In this document: positions 20,401-27,241 of the stretch, in pieces | How the letters are laid out: every line of letters begins with the position of its first letter | Position numbering within the stretch: the first letter of the stretch is position 1 | Assembly (NCBI GenBank): GCA_030652215.1 | Contig: JAUSBC010000017.1 | Span: 40,990-104,989 of the forward strand | Source of the DNA: Sideroxyarcus sp. | Lineage (GTDB): Bacteria; Pseudomonadota; Gammaproteobacteria; Burkholderiales; Gallionellaceae | DNA: 64,000 bases | Reading direction: 5' to 3' | Made by a program: the position numbers and the translations under genes | Notes under the pieces: generated by a model | Databases searched by the model: none | The model's input: only the letters and a program-made list of their open reading frames with translations | Told to the model about the DNA's origin: nothing

Positions 20401-22471
20401 CCACGTTCACGGTCCCCAGCGTGGCCGCATTGGTGGTGTAGGTCATGGTGGCCGGAATCACATCCGTCAGCACCACATTGTTCAATGCGCCGGGCGTGGA
20501 ATTGGTGGCCGTAAGTTCGTACGTTACATAGCTGTCGACAGCCGCAGCAGAAGTCCCGGCAGATTTGCCGAGGGTCACTACAGGCGGCAGCACCGCGCCC
20601 ACCGCATAACTGCCAAAGATAGTCTGTCCGGGGTAAGTGGCCGTTGTGCCGCTCGCCGAACCGGCCAAGGCAGACCAAGTTGTCGCGCCGCGCATTCCAA
20701 CCTGGAAAGTGGAAACCGTTGCGCCGACATCCACATCACCCGCAACAAAGTTGAAAGTGGCGGTGTAACTCCCCCCGCTTGGCAAAGTGGACATCGTGTC
20801 GCCGACGGCGCCCAGCGTCCAATAGCGGTTGACATCCTGCGCCGGGTTGATTCCCGAGGTGGATATTTGGGGGTGCTCGCCATTGGCGGCGCTGCCGGTA
20901 AGCGTTCCTCCCGCGATGCCCGCAAAGTGGGGGACGGTGACGGAGATCGGCGCATAAACCATGGCACTGCCGACAGGATATACACAGGTCACGCTCCAAG
21001 CAGGATACGTCAAACGCAGGTTGCCGTTCACATAGCTGGCGGCACTGCCGCCGGATACCGCACCGGGACAATTCGCGCTGGCGATGAGACTGAATACGCC
21101 GGTGGCGATATCGCCGCTGGTCAGGGTCAACGTTCCCGGCACGGTCACATTGCGGCTCAACGTCAGGCCGCTGGCATTATTCATGGTCAGATTGCCGAGG
21201 CCGGTGTCGGTGATGCCTCCAATGCTTTGCGCTGTTGTTCCATTTATCAGCCAGGATGTGTTGGGCAGGCTGATTGCCCCGTTATTGGTCAGGTTGCCTC
21301 GCAGATTGAGCGTGGAATAGTTGGCACTCGACACCGTGCTGCCCGCATTCACAGTGAGATTGGTGACCGAGCTCAGGGTGCCGTAGAAAGTTGCCGCCTG
21401 CGTCCCGGCACGCTCGAAAATCAGATTGTTGACCGTGAGGGCAGCGGAATTATTCGTCAGGTCACCACCGACATTGAAGTCGGTTCTGACCGTGAAGGTA
21501 GCGCCAATGGTCGTGTTGCCCGCAACGGTCAGGTTGTCGACGGTGAACGATGTGCCGTTGACCGTCAGATTGCCGCCCACAGTCAGATCAAAACTGCCGT
21601 TGATTCCGTTGTCCGCCACCGTGCCGGAATTGGTCACATTTCCGCTGATGCTCAGGCTCCGCGCGACAGACCCGGTTTGCTGCAAAGTACCCGAGTTGAC
21701 GGTAAGCGATACTGCACTGGCGCTGGTATCCAGCGACACCACCTGATTGTTGATCGTGACGCTGTCAATGGCAGTAGGCGGGCCGTCACCAGGTCCGGCA
21801 CCGCAATTCCAGGTGTTGGCATTGCTCCAATTGCCCGTGACTACCGATACACATGACCGAGGTGCTGGTGTGTAATTGACCACAATCTGGATATGATCCA
21901 CGCTGATCGTATGTGCGTTGCCGCTGGAACTTGCCTTGGTGGCGGCAAATGCCGCCCCAAAATTGGTGTTATTAATATCGGCGGCAGTCCAGGTGGTCCC
22001 CCACAATAAATCTGACGCGCTACCATGCGCCTCAACCACATCGGACGTTGTATAGGTCGTGCTCGTAGAGTGATCAGTCGTGCCAATCACGCCCGCTTTG
22101 ACCAGCCGCATGGCGGCATCAACACTGCCGCCACCGTCGGTTCTGGAAGATCTCCGCTCGACATTGACGGTAATGCCATCAATTGTCGCTCCCGCAGGTA
22201 TGGCAAAACCATAACCTGTGCATCGCAAGAATCGTGTAGTTGAACCGTCAACCGAAGCCGACGCCCTGTTGTTATCGCTGGAAACTGCCTGTGTGGAATT
22301 GCTCCAATCCACCGAACCTATGCCAACCACACTTGCACAGGTGGCAGGACTGGCGGTTGCTGTAGCCGCCATGGCACTCCAGCCGTTCAGCAAGGAAAGC
22401 GCAACGACACACAGCGCAGGCAAGAGCAACTTGATCAGGCGGTAGTTCCGGCAAAGCAGTATGTTATTCAT
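17423..22471 (-). CDS. mshQ: Giant MshQ-like surface protein (LamG and DUF6701 domains)
   Basis: A 1682-residue exported protein at the end of the minor-pilin genes, the place of MshQ. I place the start at ATG 22471, with GGAGATG upstream and a signal peptide (LLLPALCVVALSLLNGWSAMA) after it. Regions in order: a small beta domain (about 40-180), a Thr/Asn/Gly-rich repetitive stretch with many NLTVNG-type strands (about 240-470), a DUF11-like domain (about 630-735), a LamG/concanavalin-like fold (about 825-972) and a long C-terminal DUF6701-type region with FGRFIPDHF and SAYGSEQLPLPL (about 1080-1682). MshQ proteins probably sit at the pilus tip or act as adhesins; the ligand is unknown. Confidence 0.87.
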   Translation of the reverse strand: MNNILLCRNYRLIKLLLPALCVVALSLLNGWSAMAATATASPATCASVVGIGSVDWSNSTQAVSSDNNRASASVDGSTTRFLRCTGYGFAIPAGATIDGITVNVERRSSRTDGGGSVDAAMRLVKAGVIGTTDHSTSTTYTTSDVVEAHGSASDLLWGTTWTAADINNTNFGAAFAATKASSSGNAHTISVDHIQIVVNYTPAPRSCVSVVTGNWSNANTWNCGAGPGDGPPTAIDSVTINNQVVSLDTSASAVSLTVNSGTLQQTGSVARSLSISGNVTNSGTVADNGINGSFDLTVGGNLTVNGTSFTVDNLTVAGNTTIGATFTVRTDFNVGGDLTNNSAALTVNNLIFERAGTQAATFYGTLSSVTNLTVNAGSTVSSANYSTLNLRGNLTNNGAISLPNTSWLINGTTAQSIGGITDTGLGNLTMNNASGLTLSRNVTVPGTLTLTSGDIATGVFSLIASANCPGAVSGGSAASYVNGNLRLTYPAWSVTCVYPVGSAMVYAPISVTVPHFAGIAGGTLTGSAANGEHPQISTSGINPAQDVNRYWTLGAVGDTMSTLPSGGSYTATFNFVAGDVDVGATVSTFQVGMRGATTWSALAGSASGTTATYPGQTIFGSYAVGAVLPPVVTLGKSAGTSAAAVDSYVTYELTATNSTPGALNNVVLTDVIPATMTYTTNAATLGTVNVVGQTLTWTIPYLPSGGSAQLTLVVQPTAQGTYTNTVTSPGATPASADILILPSAITRYSMDEAAGSWTGATGEVIDSGGNGLNGRRRTTTTPTTTNTVAPSPTIASEHPSVVGGFCNAGSFDGRAVVESASSPYFQFTNRLSASAWIYPTAYPTGGSDLYSILSNDVNYEFHLNQQGRLYWWWNSSTLTSAAIIPTNQWTHIAITFDSTPGNRRQRIYINGVEDVNTNNWTGTLATNACPFYIGGDIATGSGCGLLPARNFHGMIDEAKIYDYELTAAEVQADMNLGRLCGASTFDHIQIEHDGTASTCAPKTVTVKACMNASCSSLYPGTVTVHLSPNGWTPSDILTINGGVATATLNNSAISAPTLTLGTTSVSPNPAGATRCFNGATETCTLSVGATDCSFDAVEVGANPQTHLYTKLAGTAFNLDVVAVGTPATTVDTTKNTTVSVDLVDTSSAACSSTSTALNTAQSVTLAAGRRTVSMTCAAVAPSAQVRIRIGSAAPYTYACSYDKFAVRPSAVVLNSTNTLATPPSPSDANTIRAGASFNLGAATAPTGYIGVLTLVPSALTAQLPSNVSAQISGGTVGALALTPFTVNTVTYNSAIQANTAQGSNATYSEVGYFYANPGTFRDTGFTSVDQINQLPNCATTDTCDCLLSANTTNGTVPNNLSDVLINGRYGCYVGNKTGFAFGRFIPDHFDTAIGTVAGVPMLCPAGQICPCPSGSICPPAASTGFVYSGQNFTTQVMARNLAGGTTLNYYSNYAHAVTLGAWDAPGSVADQNPNGALANTAITAATFGAGVATTAIDRPLYTLDTVATAPTDIYLRATESAGGDGVTSRRASAPATSVEGGVQVRVGRMKVSSAYGSEQLPLPLTATVQYWDGTSWLTSSTDNVTSFNPATMLVTIRKGPLLVGNVVVTNIGSVAVAAGLRSFTVNRPGIAGSADILLGGADAPSYLLTGSNGEAVNPGVAGLVTFGVYKGANQFIYMREAY

Positions 22472-22503
22472 GATGCATCTCCAACGTATGCCAGCTCGAT
22501 TAT

Positions 22504-22926
22504 TCACTGTGCGATGCTGACCTGTATCCGTCGCTCGACATAGCCCGGCGAACCGGGCGTTCCACCTTGTGATGCAGTCGAAGTCAGGTCGTAGACGGTC
22601 ACTATGCCGCCGGTTGCGGTCACTTCGCTTGCCACGGTTGGCACGCAAGTCACCGTCACCGTGAATCCGTTCAGCGTTGTCCCGGCAAACGTTGCTGGCG
22701 GCAACACACCTGCGCACGCACCTGCCCCGCCGCCGCGCAGCACCTGATAAGCCCCCCACTCCACACCCGTCCGCGCCGCTTGATATGCCCGCGTACCAAT
22801 AACGTCCATGGCTGAACTCATGTGCTGATTGGTCGAAAAAGTCACCATCGCCGCGCCGAGAAACGCCAGCACCACCAACAGGAAGATGGCAGAAATAATG
22901 CTGAATCCTTTTTGCAGTGTCTTCAT
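22504..22926 (-). CDS. mshP: MSHA minor pilin/assembly protein MshP (PilX-like)
   Basis: A 140-residue protein with a short prepilin-like start (MKTLQKG then FSIISAIFLLVVLAFLGAAM). The N+1 Phe is present but the usual Glu5 is replaced (FSIIS), as in PilX/GspK-type pseudopilins. The rest is a small domain with two cysteine-bearing loops (GACAGV, TVTCVP). It overlaps mshO by four bases and precedes mshQ, the canonical MshP position. It probably helps form the priming tip complex. Confidence 0.83.
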   Translation of the reverse strand: MKTLQKGFSIISAIFLLVVLAFLGAAMVTFSTNQHMSSAMDVIGTRAYQAARTGVEWGAYQVLRGGGAGACAGVLPPATFAGTTLNGFTVTVTCVPTVASEVTATGGIVTVYDLTSTASQGGTPGSPGYVERRIQVSIAQ

Positions 22927-23810
22927 GGCACGTTGTTTACATGAGTTGCAGAGTACAGGGTAACGTCTTCGCCGTGATCGCTTATGGTCAGGTGCATGGT
23001 CACCAGTCCGGAGCGCTGCGAGACTGCATCGTAAGTGAATGTGCAGGCAGTCACATTGGTTGCCAGTATCGAGGCTGATCCCGCTGCAGGAAGGGTAGTT
23101 GGCTGACCCGATTGGATGGCATAGCCCTGCCAGCGCGATAATGTTCGGGCAACCGGGTTAAACGCATACGTCACCGGCGTTTGCACGACCTGAAAGCGGC
23201 AGCCGCCCAGGATGATCCCTCCCTCGCGAACGCAAGAATCAAAAGGAAGCGCATTGGCCGAAGTGATCGAAATGCTGTGCGCGCCGACAGCGCTGACTGC
23301 GCGCCGATTATGTGCTGTTGTTGTGTTTCCGTCATAGGCGTTTGTACCCTTAACTGGGTCGCTAATGCCCAAGTTGTACACCACGATCTGATCTCCTGCC
23401 ACCACACCCGGCGGAATCGCGCCTATCACTTCAAAACAAGTGTCGGGGTCATCGAAAGACAGAATGTCGTCGTTCGTATTGCCCCCCGGACAAACATCAT
23501 CTGTCGTATCGGTATCTGCACGATAGCGCCCGCCGCCTATGGTCGGAATAAACTCGACGAAACATGCAGCCGCACCGCATGCGCCCGTCACGCGCACGCT
23601 GTTCGGCAATGCCAGGTGCAGATCGCGCGAAATGCGGCGAGTGGCGGTGTCGGCAATGTCGGTCAGCCCCGCGCGGCGCGCGCTGTCCACATAGCCCTGC
23701 ACCGGTGCGCGCAAGAACATCGCCACCATGCCGCCGATGATGCCCGTGATGACGATCACGACGATCATTTCGACCAAGGTAAAACCCTGTAATTGACGTT
23801 TACTCATCAT
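22923..23810 (-). CDS. mshO: MSHA minor pilin MshO
   Basis: A 295-residue prepilin with a nine-residue leader (MMSKRQLQG) cut before FTLVEMIVVIVITGIIGG, so Glu5 and the standard helix are present. The globular part is large for a minor pilin and has several Cys residues (CGAAACF, CPGG, CVREGG, CRF, CTF) that may form disulfides. Start and stop overlap mshD and mshP by four bases each. Order and size match MshO. Confidence 0.88.
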   Translation of the reverse strand: MMSKRQLQGFTLVEMIVVIVITGIIGGMVAMFLRAPVQGYVDSARRAGLTDIADTATRRISRDLHLALPNSVRVTGACGAAACFVEFIPTIGGGRYRADTDTTDDVCPGGNTNDDILSFDDPDTCFEVIGAIPPGVVAGDQIVVYNLGISDPVKGTNAYDGNTTTAHNRRAVSAVGAHSISITSANALPFDSCVREGGIILGGCRFQVVQTPVTYAFNPVARTLSRWQGYAIQSGQPTTLPAAGSASILATNVTACTFTYDAVSQRSGLVTMHLTISDHGEDVTLYSATHVNNVP

Positions 23811-24586
23811 GGCCCGCTATTCGGCGCATAGCGCGTACGGTAACCGTCTAACCGGATTGGAACTCCATCCGGCCCCGTGACTGTCACGGTAATGAGCAGC
23901 GTTTCTGCAAGTGGAACGGCCCCCAAACCCACTGCCGGATTACCAACTGCGATGGTAGCAATATACCCCGCGGGTGCCGCATTCCCGCTGATATCGACCA
24001 CCGCGCCGGGAACAAAAGTGTTGTAATCGCTCACATTGTCAAAACGCGCATTCAAGCCTGAGCCCCCCAAGCGTATCTCAGTCGTGCCGCCGATAGTCTC
24101 TGCACCGATGCCTTCAGGCGTGGTTGCGCAACTCACGCTGGATGCGGCAGTCAGGAAATTGGCATCATCCGGATCGCAATACGTAAAAGGCATCAACTGC
24201 ACCTCTTCCAGCAACGACTCGGCGATGGCAAGCGCCTGTTTGTGGATCAGCGGATCTGCGCTGTGACGGGTGGTGATATTAATCACTAGCAAGATACCCG
24301 TCAGCGCCACGCTGATAATGACAATAAACATGATCAGCTCGACCAAGCTGACACCGCGTTGCTTTGCTTTACCGGCACCCGGACTAGCCGCGGCTGCTTC
24401 TTCCGGTTCCTCGCACTCAAGCCGAGTCAGCAGGTTTTGCACAATAACGCCGCCTTGCTTTGCCAATGCAGGGTTCTGCATCCACATTTGAATGCAGAAC
24501 TCCCGCATTTGCTCTGACTGTGCCAGCCGGGCAAGCATGTCCTGTTCGGAAATGGTGCGGCGCACGCGTATTTCGGTTTCAAACAT
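23807..24586 (-). CDS. mshD: MSHA minor pilin MshD with a 78-residue N-terminal extension
   Basis: The mature part matches MshD: after KQRG comes VSLVELIMFIVIISVALTG, with Glu5, then AIAESLLEEVQLMPFTYCDPDD. What is odd is the leader: 78 residues, rich in charged and helix-forming residues (MFETEIRVRRTISEQDMLAR), instead of the usual 5-10. The start ATG 24586 has GGAG nine bases upstream, and its first codons overlap the end of the nucleotidyltransferase gene by eight bases. The extension may be a small partner protein of that gene fused to the pilin. Peptidase cleavage at G78 is predicted, not shown. Confidence 0.82.
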   Translation of the reverse strand: MFETEIRVRRTISEQDMLARLAQSEQMREFCIQMWMQNPALAKQGGVIVQNLLTRLECEEPEEAAAASPGAGKAKQRGVSLVELIMFIVIISVALTGILLVINITTRHSADPLIHKQALAIAESLLEEVQLMPFTYCDPDDANFLTAASSVSCATTPEGIGAETIGGTTEIRLGGSGLNARFDNVSDYNTFVPGAVVDISGNAAPAGYIATIAVGNPAVGLGAVPLAETLLITVTVTGPDGVPIRLDGYRTRYAPNSGP

Positions 24587-25079
24587 TTGGATCTTCTCCA
24601 CGTTTGATCTTTTCCAGTGCGTCGATGTCGAGTCGATCTTTGGGACGGCTCGCGCTGCGTTTCATCGTCAGCAGGTCATCGATGGACGCTATCCACACTT
24701 GCCGCTCGAACAACGCCCCTGCCACGGCATTATCCCTGAGCTGTTCAAATGGCACTTCCGGACGTACCAGAATATCCACCACACCTCCGCCGACTTGAGG
24801 CTCTCTCAAAGCAAAAGCCAGCATACCTTTTTCCCGATGCCATTGCTCAATCTGGCGTGCATCCCTTAGCGCATCAATCGGCACCGGAATCGAGGGAATC
24901 AATCCCAACTGTTTGGCCACCGCGATGAATCGCATGAGGTTGTCGTCATTCATTGCCAGCACCAAATCCACATCAAAAGTGGAACGCATGAAACCGTGCA
25001 GTTGCACTGCCAAGCCACCGACCAGGACGTACTGCACCTGCCCATCCGACAAAGACCGAAACAGTTCGGTTAATTTCAT
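24579..25079 (-). CDS. MNT/AbiEii-type nucleotidyltransferase inside the msh operon
   Basis: A 166-residue protein with the polymerase-beta-type nucleotidyltransferase signature: GG at residues 21-22 (YVLVGGLAVQLHG), R32, T34 and the metal-binding pair D36/D38 (RSTFDVDLV). Such proteins act in toxin-antitoxin and abortive-infection pairs by adding nucleotides to RNA or to a partner protein. It is not a known pilus component. It sits between mshC and mshD, and its stop overlaps the start of the extended mshD. No AbiEi-like or HEPN gene is adjacent; the only candidate partner is the mshD extension. Confidence 0.8.
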   Translation of the reverse strand: MKLTELFRSLSDGQVQYVLVGGLAVQLHGFMRSTFDVDLVLAMNDDNLMRFIAVAKQLGLIPSIPVPIDALRDARQIEQWHREKGMLAFALREPQVGGGVVDILVRPEVPFEQLRDNAVAGALFERQVWIASIDDLLTMKRSASRPKDRLDIDALEKIKRGEDPNV

Positions 25080-25112
25080 CTCTGAATCCCTGCGGCATTG
25101 CTCCTGCCAGAC

Positions 25113-25167
25113 ACACCCTGACAGGTGCCATGTTTTTTCGGCACACCTGCGCAGGCCGGAATCCAGA
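25113..25167. repeat. Degenerate short repeat at the nucleotidyltransferase/mshC junction
   Basis: The 96 bases between the nucleotidyltransferase start and the mshC stop contain ACCTGCGCAGGCCGGAATCCAG split over 25146-25167, which resembles the GCGCAGGCGGGAATCCAG repeats common in beta-proteobacterial intergenic DNA. An imperfect complement (CCTGACAGGTGCC) precedes it. Its presence at one border supports the view that the nucleotidyltransferase was inserted. Confidence 0.4.
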
Positions 25168-25175
25168 CTAGCAAC

Positions 25176-25835
25176 TTAATGCACATAGCCCGTCTCCGCT
25201 TCCACCGTGATGGGTGTCGCGTAACCGCTCACCGTAATGCTCTGCGCCACGGTCGCCCGACCCAACGCAGTGAAGCTGAAAGGCGTCACAAAATCCGACA
25301 GCGTCACACCACTTGGCGCGGTGACGATGTAAGGCGCAAGCCCTTCCGGGCTGGTCAGGGCAGCATCGCACCCGCCGTCAGGAGGGATTGAGCTATCAAT
25401 CGTCAGCTCTATGCTGCCCGCCGTGAATGCCACACATACCGGACGACGTTGTGCCACAGCCGTTTTCTGCGCAAAACGCAAAGTTGACATAACCTGATCG
25501 TAGTAGCCGCGACTATCGAATGCGTTCTTGTCGAAAAATCGCGGTGCCGCTACCGCCGCCAGAATACCCATGATGACTATCACCATAATTAGCTCAGTCA
25601 AAGTGAAGCCGCGTTGAGCCTTCTTTTTGCCTGGTTGCTGCGGATTGCCCACGAAGATGGCGGGCCTAGAGAGACCATGCACATTGCCTGCTCTTGCCCA
25701 ACTCGACCGACACGCAGGTGCATCGCATTGAGTGCGGACCACATTCAAACCGAACCGTCGCGCGTCGGACTGAGCACCGAAAAAACTCCCGGTTTCCTGC
25801 ACTATTGTTTCGCTCTGCCCGGTATTCAATCGCAT
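25176..25835 (-). CDS. mshC: MSHA minor pilin MshC, start uncertain
   Basis: A prepilin whose mature part starts FTLTELIMVIVIMGILAAVAAPRFF after KKKAQRG, with Glu5, and continues FDSRGYYDQVMSTLRFAQKTAVAQRRPVCV, typical of GspH/MshC-type minor pilins. The start is unclear. ATG 25835 has AAGGGGG eight bases upstream but gives a 76-residue leader; GTG codons at 25682 or 25652 would give leaders of 25 or 15 residues. The gene lies downstream of the mshA terminator and ends 96 bases before the nucleotidyltransferase. The mature protein is a sure prepilin; only the leader length is in doubt. Confidence 0.8.
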   Translation of the reverse strand: MRLNTGQSETIVQETGSFFGAQSDARRFGLNVVRTQCDAPACRSSWARAGNVHGLSRPAIFVGNPQQPGKKKAQRGFTLTELIMVIVIMGILAAVAAPRFFDKNAFDSRGYYDQVMSTLRFAQKTAVAQRRPVCVAFTAGSIELTIDSSIPPDGGCDAALTSPEGLAPYIVTAPSGVTLSDFVTPFSFTALGRATVAQSITVSGYATPITVEAETGYVH

Positions 25836-25902
25836 CACCTGCGCCCCCTTAAGTCCACTCACAACCAAGTTTGCAGTGTAGCAAAACGGATCCATGACCA
25901 AC

Positions 25903-25929
25903 AAAAAAAGGGGGCCGAAGCCCCCTTTT
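25903..25929 (-). terminator. Rho-independent terminator after mshA
   Basis: On the minus strand a GGGGGCTTCGGCCCCC hairpin is followed by seven T residues. It lies 47 bases after the mshA stop and before mshC. Partial read-through would give far more major pilin than minor pilins. Confidence 0.88.
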
Positions 25930-25975
25930 CTTACACTCTGCTCAACCGGGCTAGCCAGTTAAGCTCCCTGATCAA

Positions 25976-26398
25976 TTAGCAACCGCCTTCAGCTCGGGTG
26001 TATGTAGGCAACACACCGGAACCCGTCGGCACTGCATAAGTCAAGGTGCAGCCCGTCTGCAGCGTCCAGACACCTGCAGCATAGGTTGCCCCAGCGCTTT
26101 CCTGCAACAAAGCATTAATCGAAGTTGTCGCTGGATACCCGTACACCAAGTCAACGGAACCAACTCCAGTTACAGTCATTGTTGCGGTCGCCGCATTCAC
26201 GTCAACGGCCTTGGCCAAGGCCGTACCATATGCCATCGTAGCTGCCGATTTAGCCGAACCCTCAAGACCTTTCAGGACGGCAACGCGCGCCTCGGTGCTG
26301 ACGCCTACAAACTTCGGCAAAGCCGTCGCAGCCAGAATACCCAGAATCACGATCACCACGATCAGTTCGATCAGTGTAAAACCTTGTTGCTTTTTCAT
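25976..26398 (-). CDS. mshA: MSHA major pilin MshA
   Basis: A 140-residue prepilin, the expected main subunit of the fibre. The leader is only six residues (MKKQQG) and the mature part begins FTLIELIVVIVILGILAATALPKFV, with Glu5 and Pro22. A C-terminal disulfide loop is likely between the Cys of QTGCTLTY and the final Cys. The start ATG 26398 has CAGGAGTG eight bases upstream. It has its own promoter candidate and is followed by a strong terminator, as expected for a highly made pilin. Confidence 0.93.
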   Translation of the reverse strand: MKKQQGFTLIELIVVIVILGILAATALPKFVGVSTEARVAVLKGLEGSAKSAATMAYGTALAKAVDVNAATATMTVTGVGSVDLVYGYPATTSINALLQESAGATYAAGVWTLQTGCTLTYAVPTGSGVLPTYTRAEGGC

Positions 26399-26499
26399 AA
26401 CATTCACTCCTGTAGATATTAAGGGCCGCAGCCCGTTTTTTGCTTCTTCCGCCCGTTTTGCGCAATGCCGCAACATTTCGCCTTGCCGAGTTAGACAAC

Positions 26500-26528
26500 A
26501 ATCTAGAGGAAAGCATAGCGGAAAGCAA
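26500..26528 (-). promoter_or_regulatory. Candidate sigma-70 promoter of mshA
   Basis: Minus-strand TTGCTT (-35) at 26528-26523, a 17-base spacer, and TAGATT (-10) at 26505-26500. This would give a leader of about 95 bases before mshA. Two direct repeats lie upstream (26571-26610). Confidence 0.45.
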
Positions 26529-26570
26529 GCAAAATATGCTTTGCGGCAAAGACTTAGAGAAGATAATTAA

Positions 26571-26610
26571 AGGATTACCGATAAATGGCTAGAGGATTAC
26601 CGATGAATGG
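26571..26610 (-). promoter_or_regulatory. Two 18-base direct repeats upstream of the mshA promoter
   Basis: AGGATTACCGATAAATGG at 26571-26588 and AGGATTACCGATGAATGG at 26593-26610 differ by one base and are spaced 22 bases start to start, two turns of the helix. They lie about 43-82 bases upstream of the -35 box of mshA, where an activator dimer might bind. Confidence 0.45.
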
Positions 26611-27234
26611 TCAGTGGAACCGAACCAACCAGAAACTCAGCAGCACCAGTGTATAGAGGCTGCCCACCATCAGGGCGATACCCGCGCGCCGCGCGTACTT
26701 GAATATGAATTCGTCGGCGCCGCCGCGCTGTATTTCCAGCGGTTTCAGGGCCTGGCGCAGCGACAGCCAGCGGTTTGCACCCTGCTCGAAGTTCCACAGC
26801 AGGCTGGGGCGCAGCAACAGGAACAGACCGACGAAGACGGCAAGCAACGCACCCAGCAAGGCAATCAGCACCAGCGCATCCAGCAGCGCCCCCACCAAGT
26901 CGGTCGGCAGGGTGAAACGTTTGGATAGCTCGATGACGGCGACAGCCCGATCCAGATCGATGGTAAACGCATAGAGGATATAACCGGAGCCCAGCAATAT
27001 CAGCCATGCACTGGCGCGACGATAGCGGTAGAGCCATGAGTCAAGGACGACGTTACGATCCAGCGATTTGTTCAGTTGTCGGGTGGATACCCAGCGGTTG
27101 AGGATGTTGCCGGCCGAACGCAGGCGTTGCGGACTCGATATCAGCAGTGCGCCGACCACCAGACCGGCGAGGCTGCCCACCAGCAGAAATAAGATGGCGG
27201 AACGCAGCAACAGGGATTCAACGACAGGATTCAT
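26611..27234 (-). CDS. Unknown inner-membrane protein of the msh cluster, internally duplicated
   Basis: A 207-residue protein with four strong hydrophobic segments (about residues 10-32, 74-92, 112-140 and 185-204). Two halves look related: LNRWVSTRQLNKSLD at about residues 45-59 and ANRWLSLRQALKPLE at about 152-166, each followed by a YRRA/YARRAG turn and a helix. I do not recognise the family. Position between a prepilin and mshA, in the mshF/mshB area, suggests a pilus role. The start ATG 27234 follows GAGG; the GTG two codons earlier is less likely. Confidence 0.75.
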   Translation of the reverse strand: MNPVVESLLLRSAILFLLVGSLAGLVVGALLISSPQRLRSAGNILNRWVSTRQLNKSLDRNVVLDSWLYRYRRASAWLILLGSGYILYAFTIDLDRAVAVIELSKRFTLPTDLVGALLDALVLIALLGALLAVFVGLFLLLRPSLLWNFEQGANRWLSLRQALKPLEIQRGGADEFIFKYARRAGIALMVGSLYTLVLLSFWLVRFH

Positions 27235-27241
27235 ATGCACC

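Noticed and set aside
22472..22759. N-terminal extension of mshQ into mshP
   Set aside because: The extension is an Arg-rich shadow of mshP; ATG 22471 has a good ribosome site and a signal peptide.
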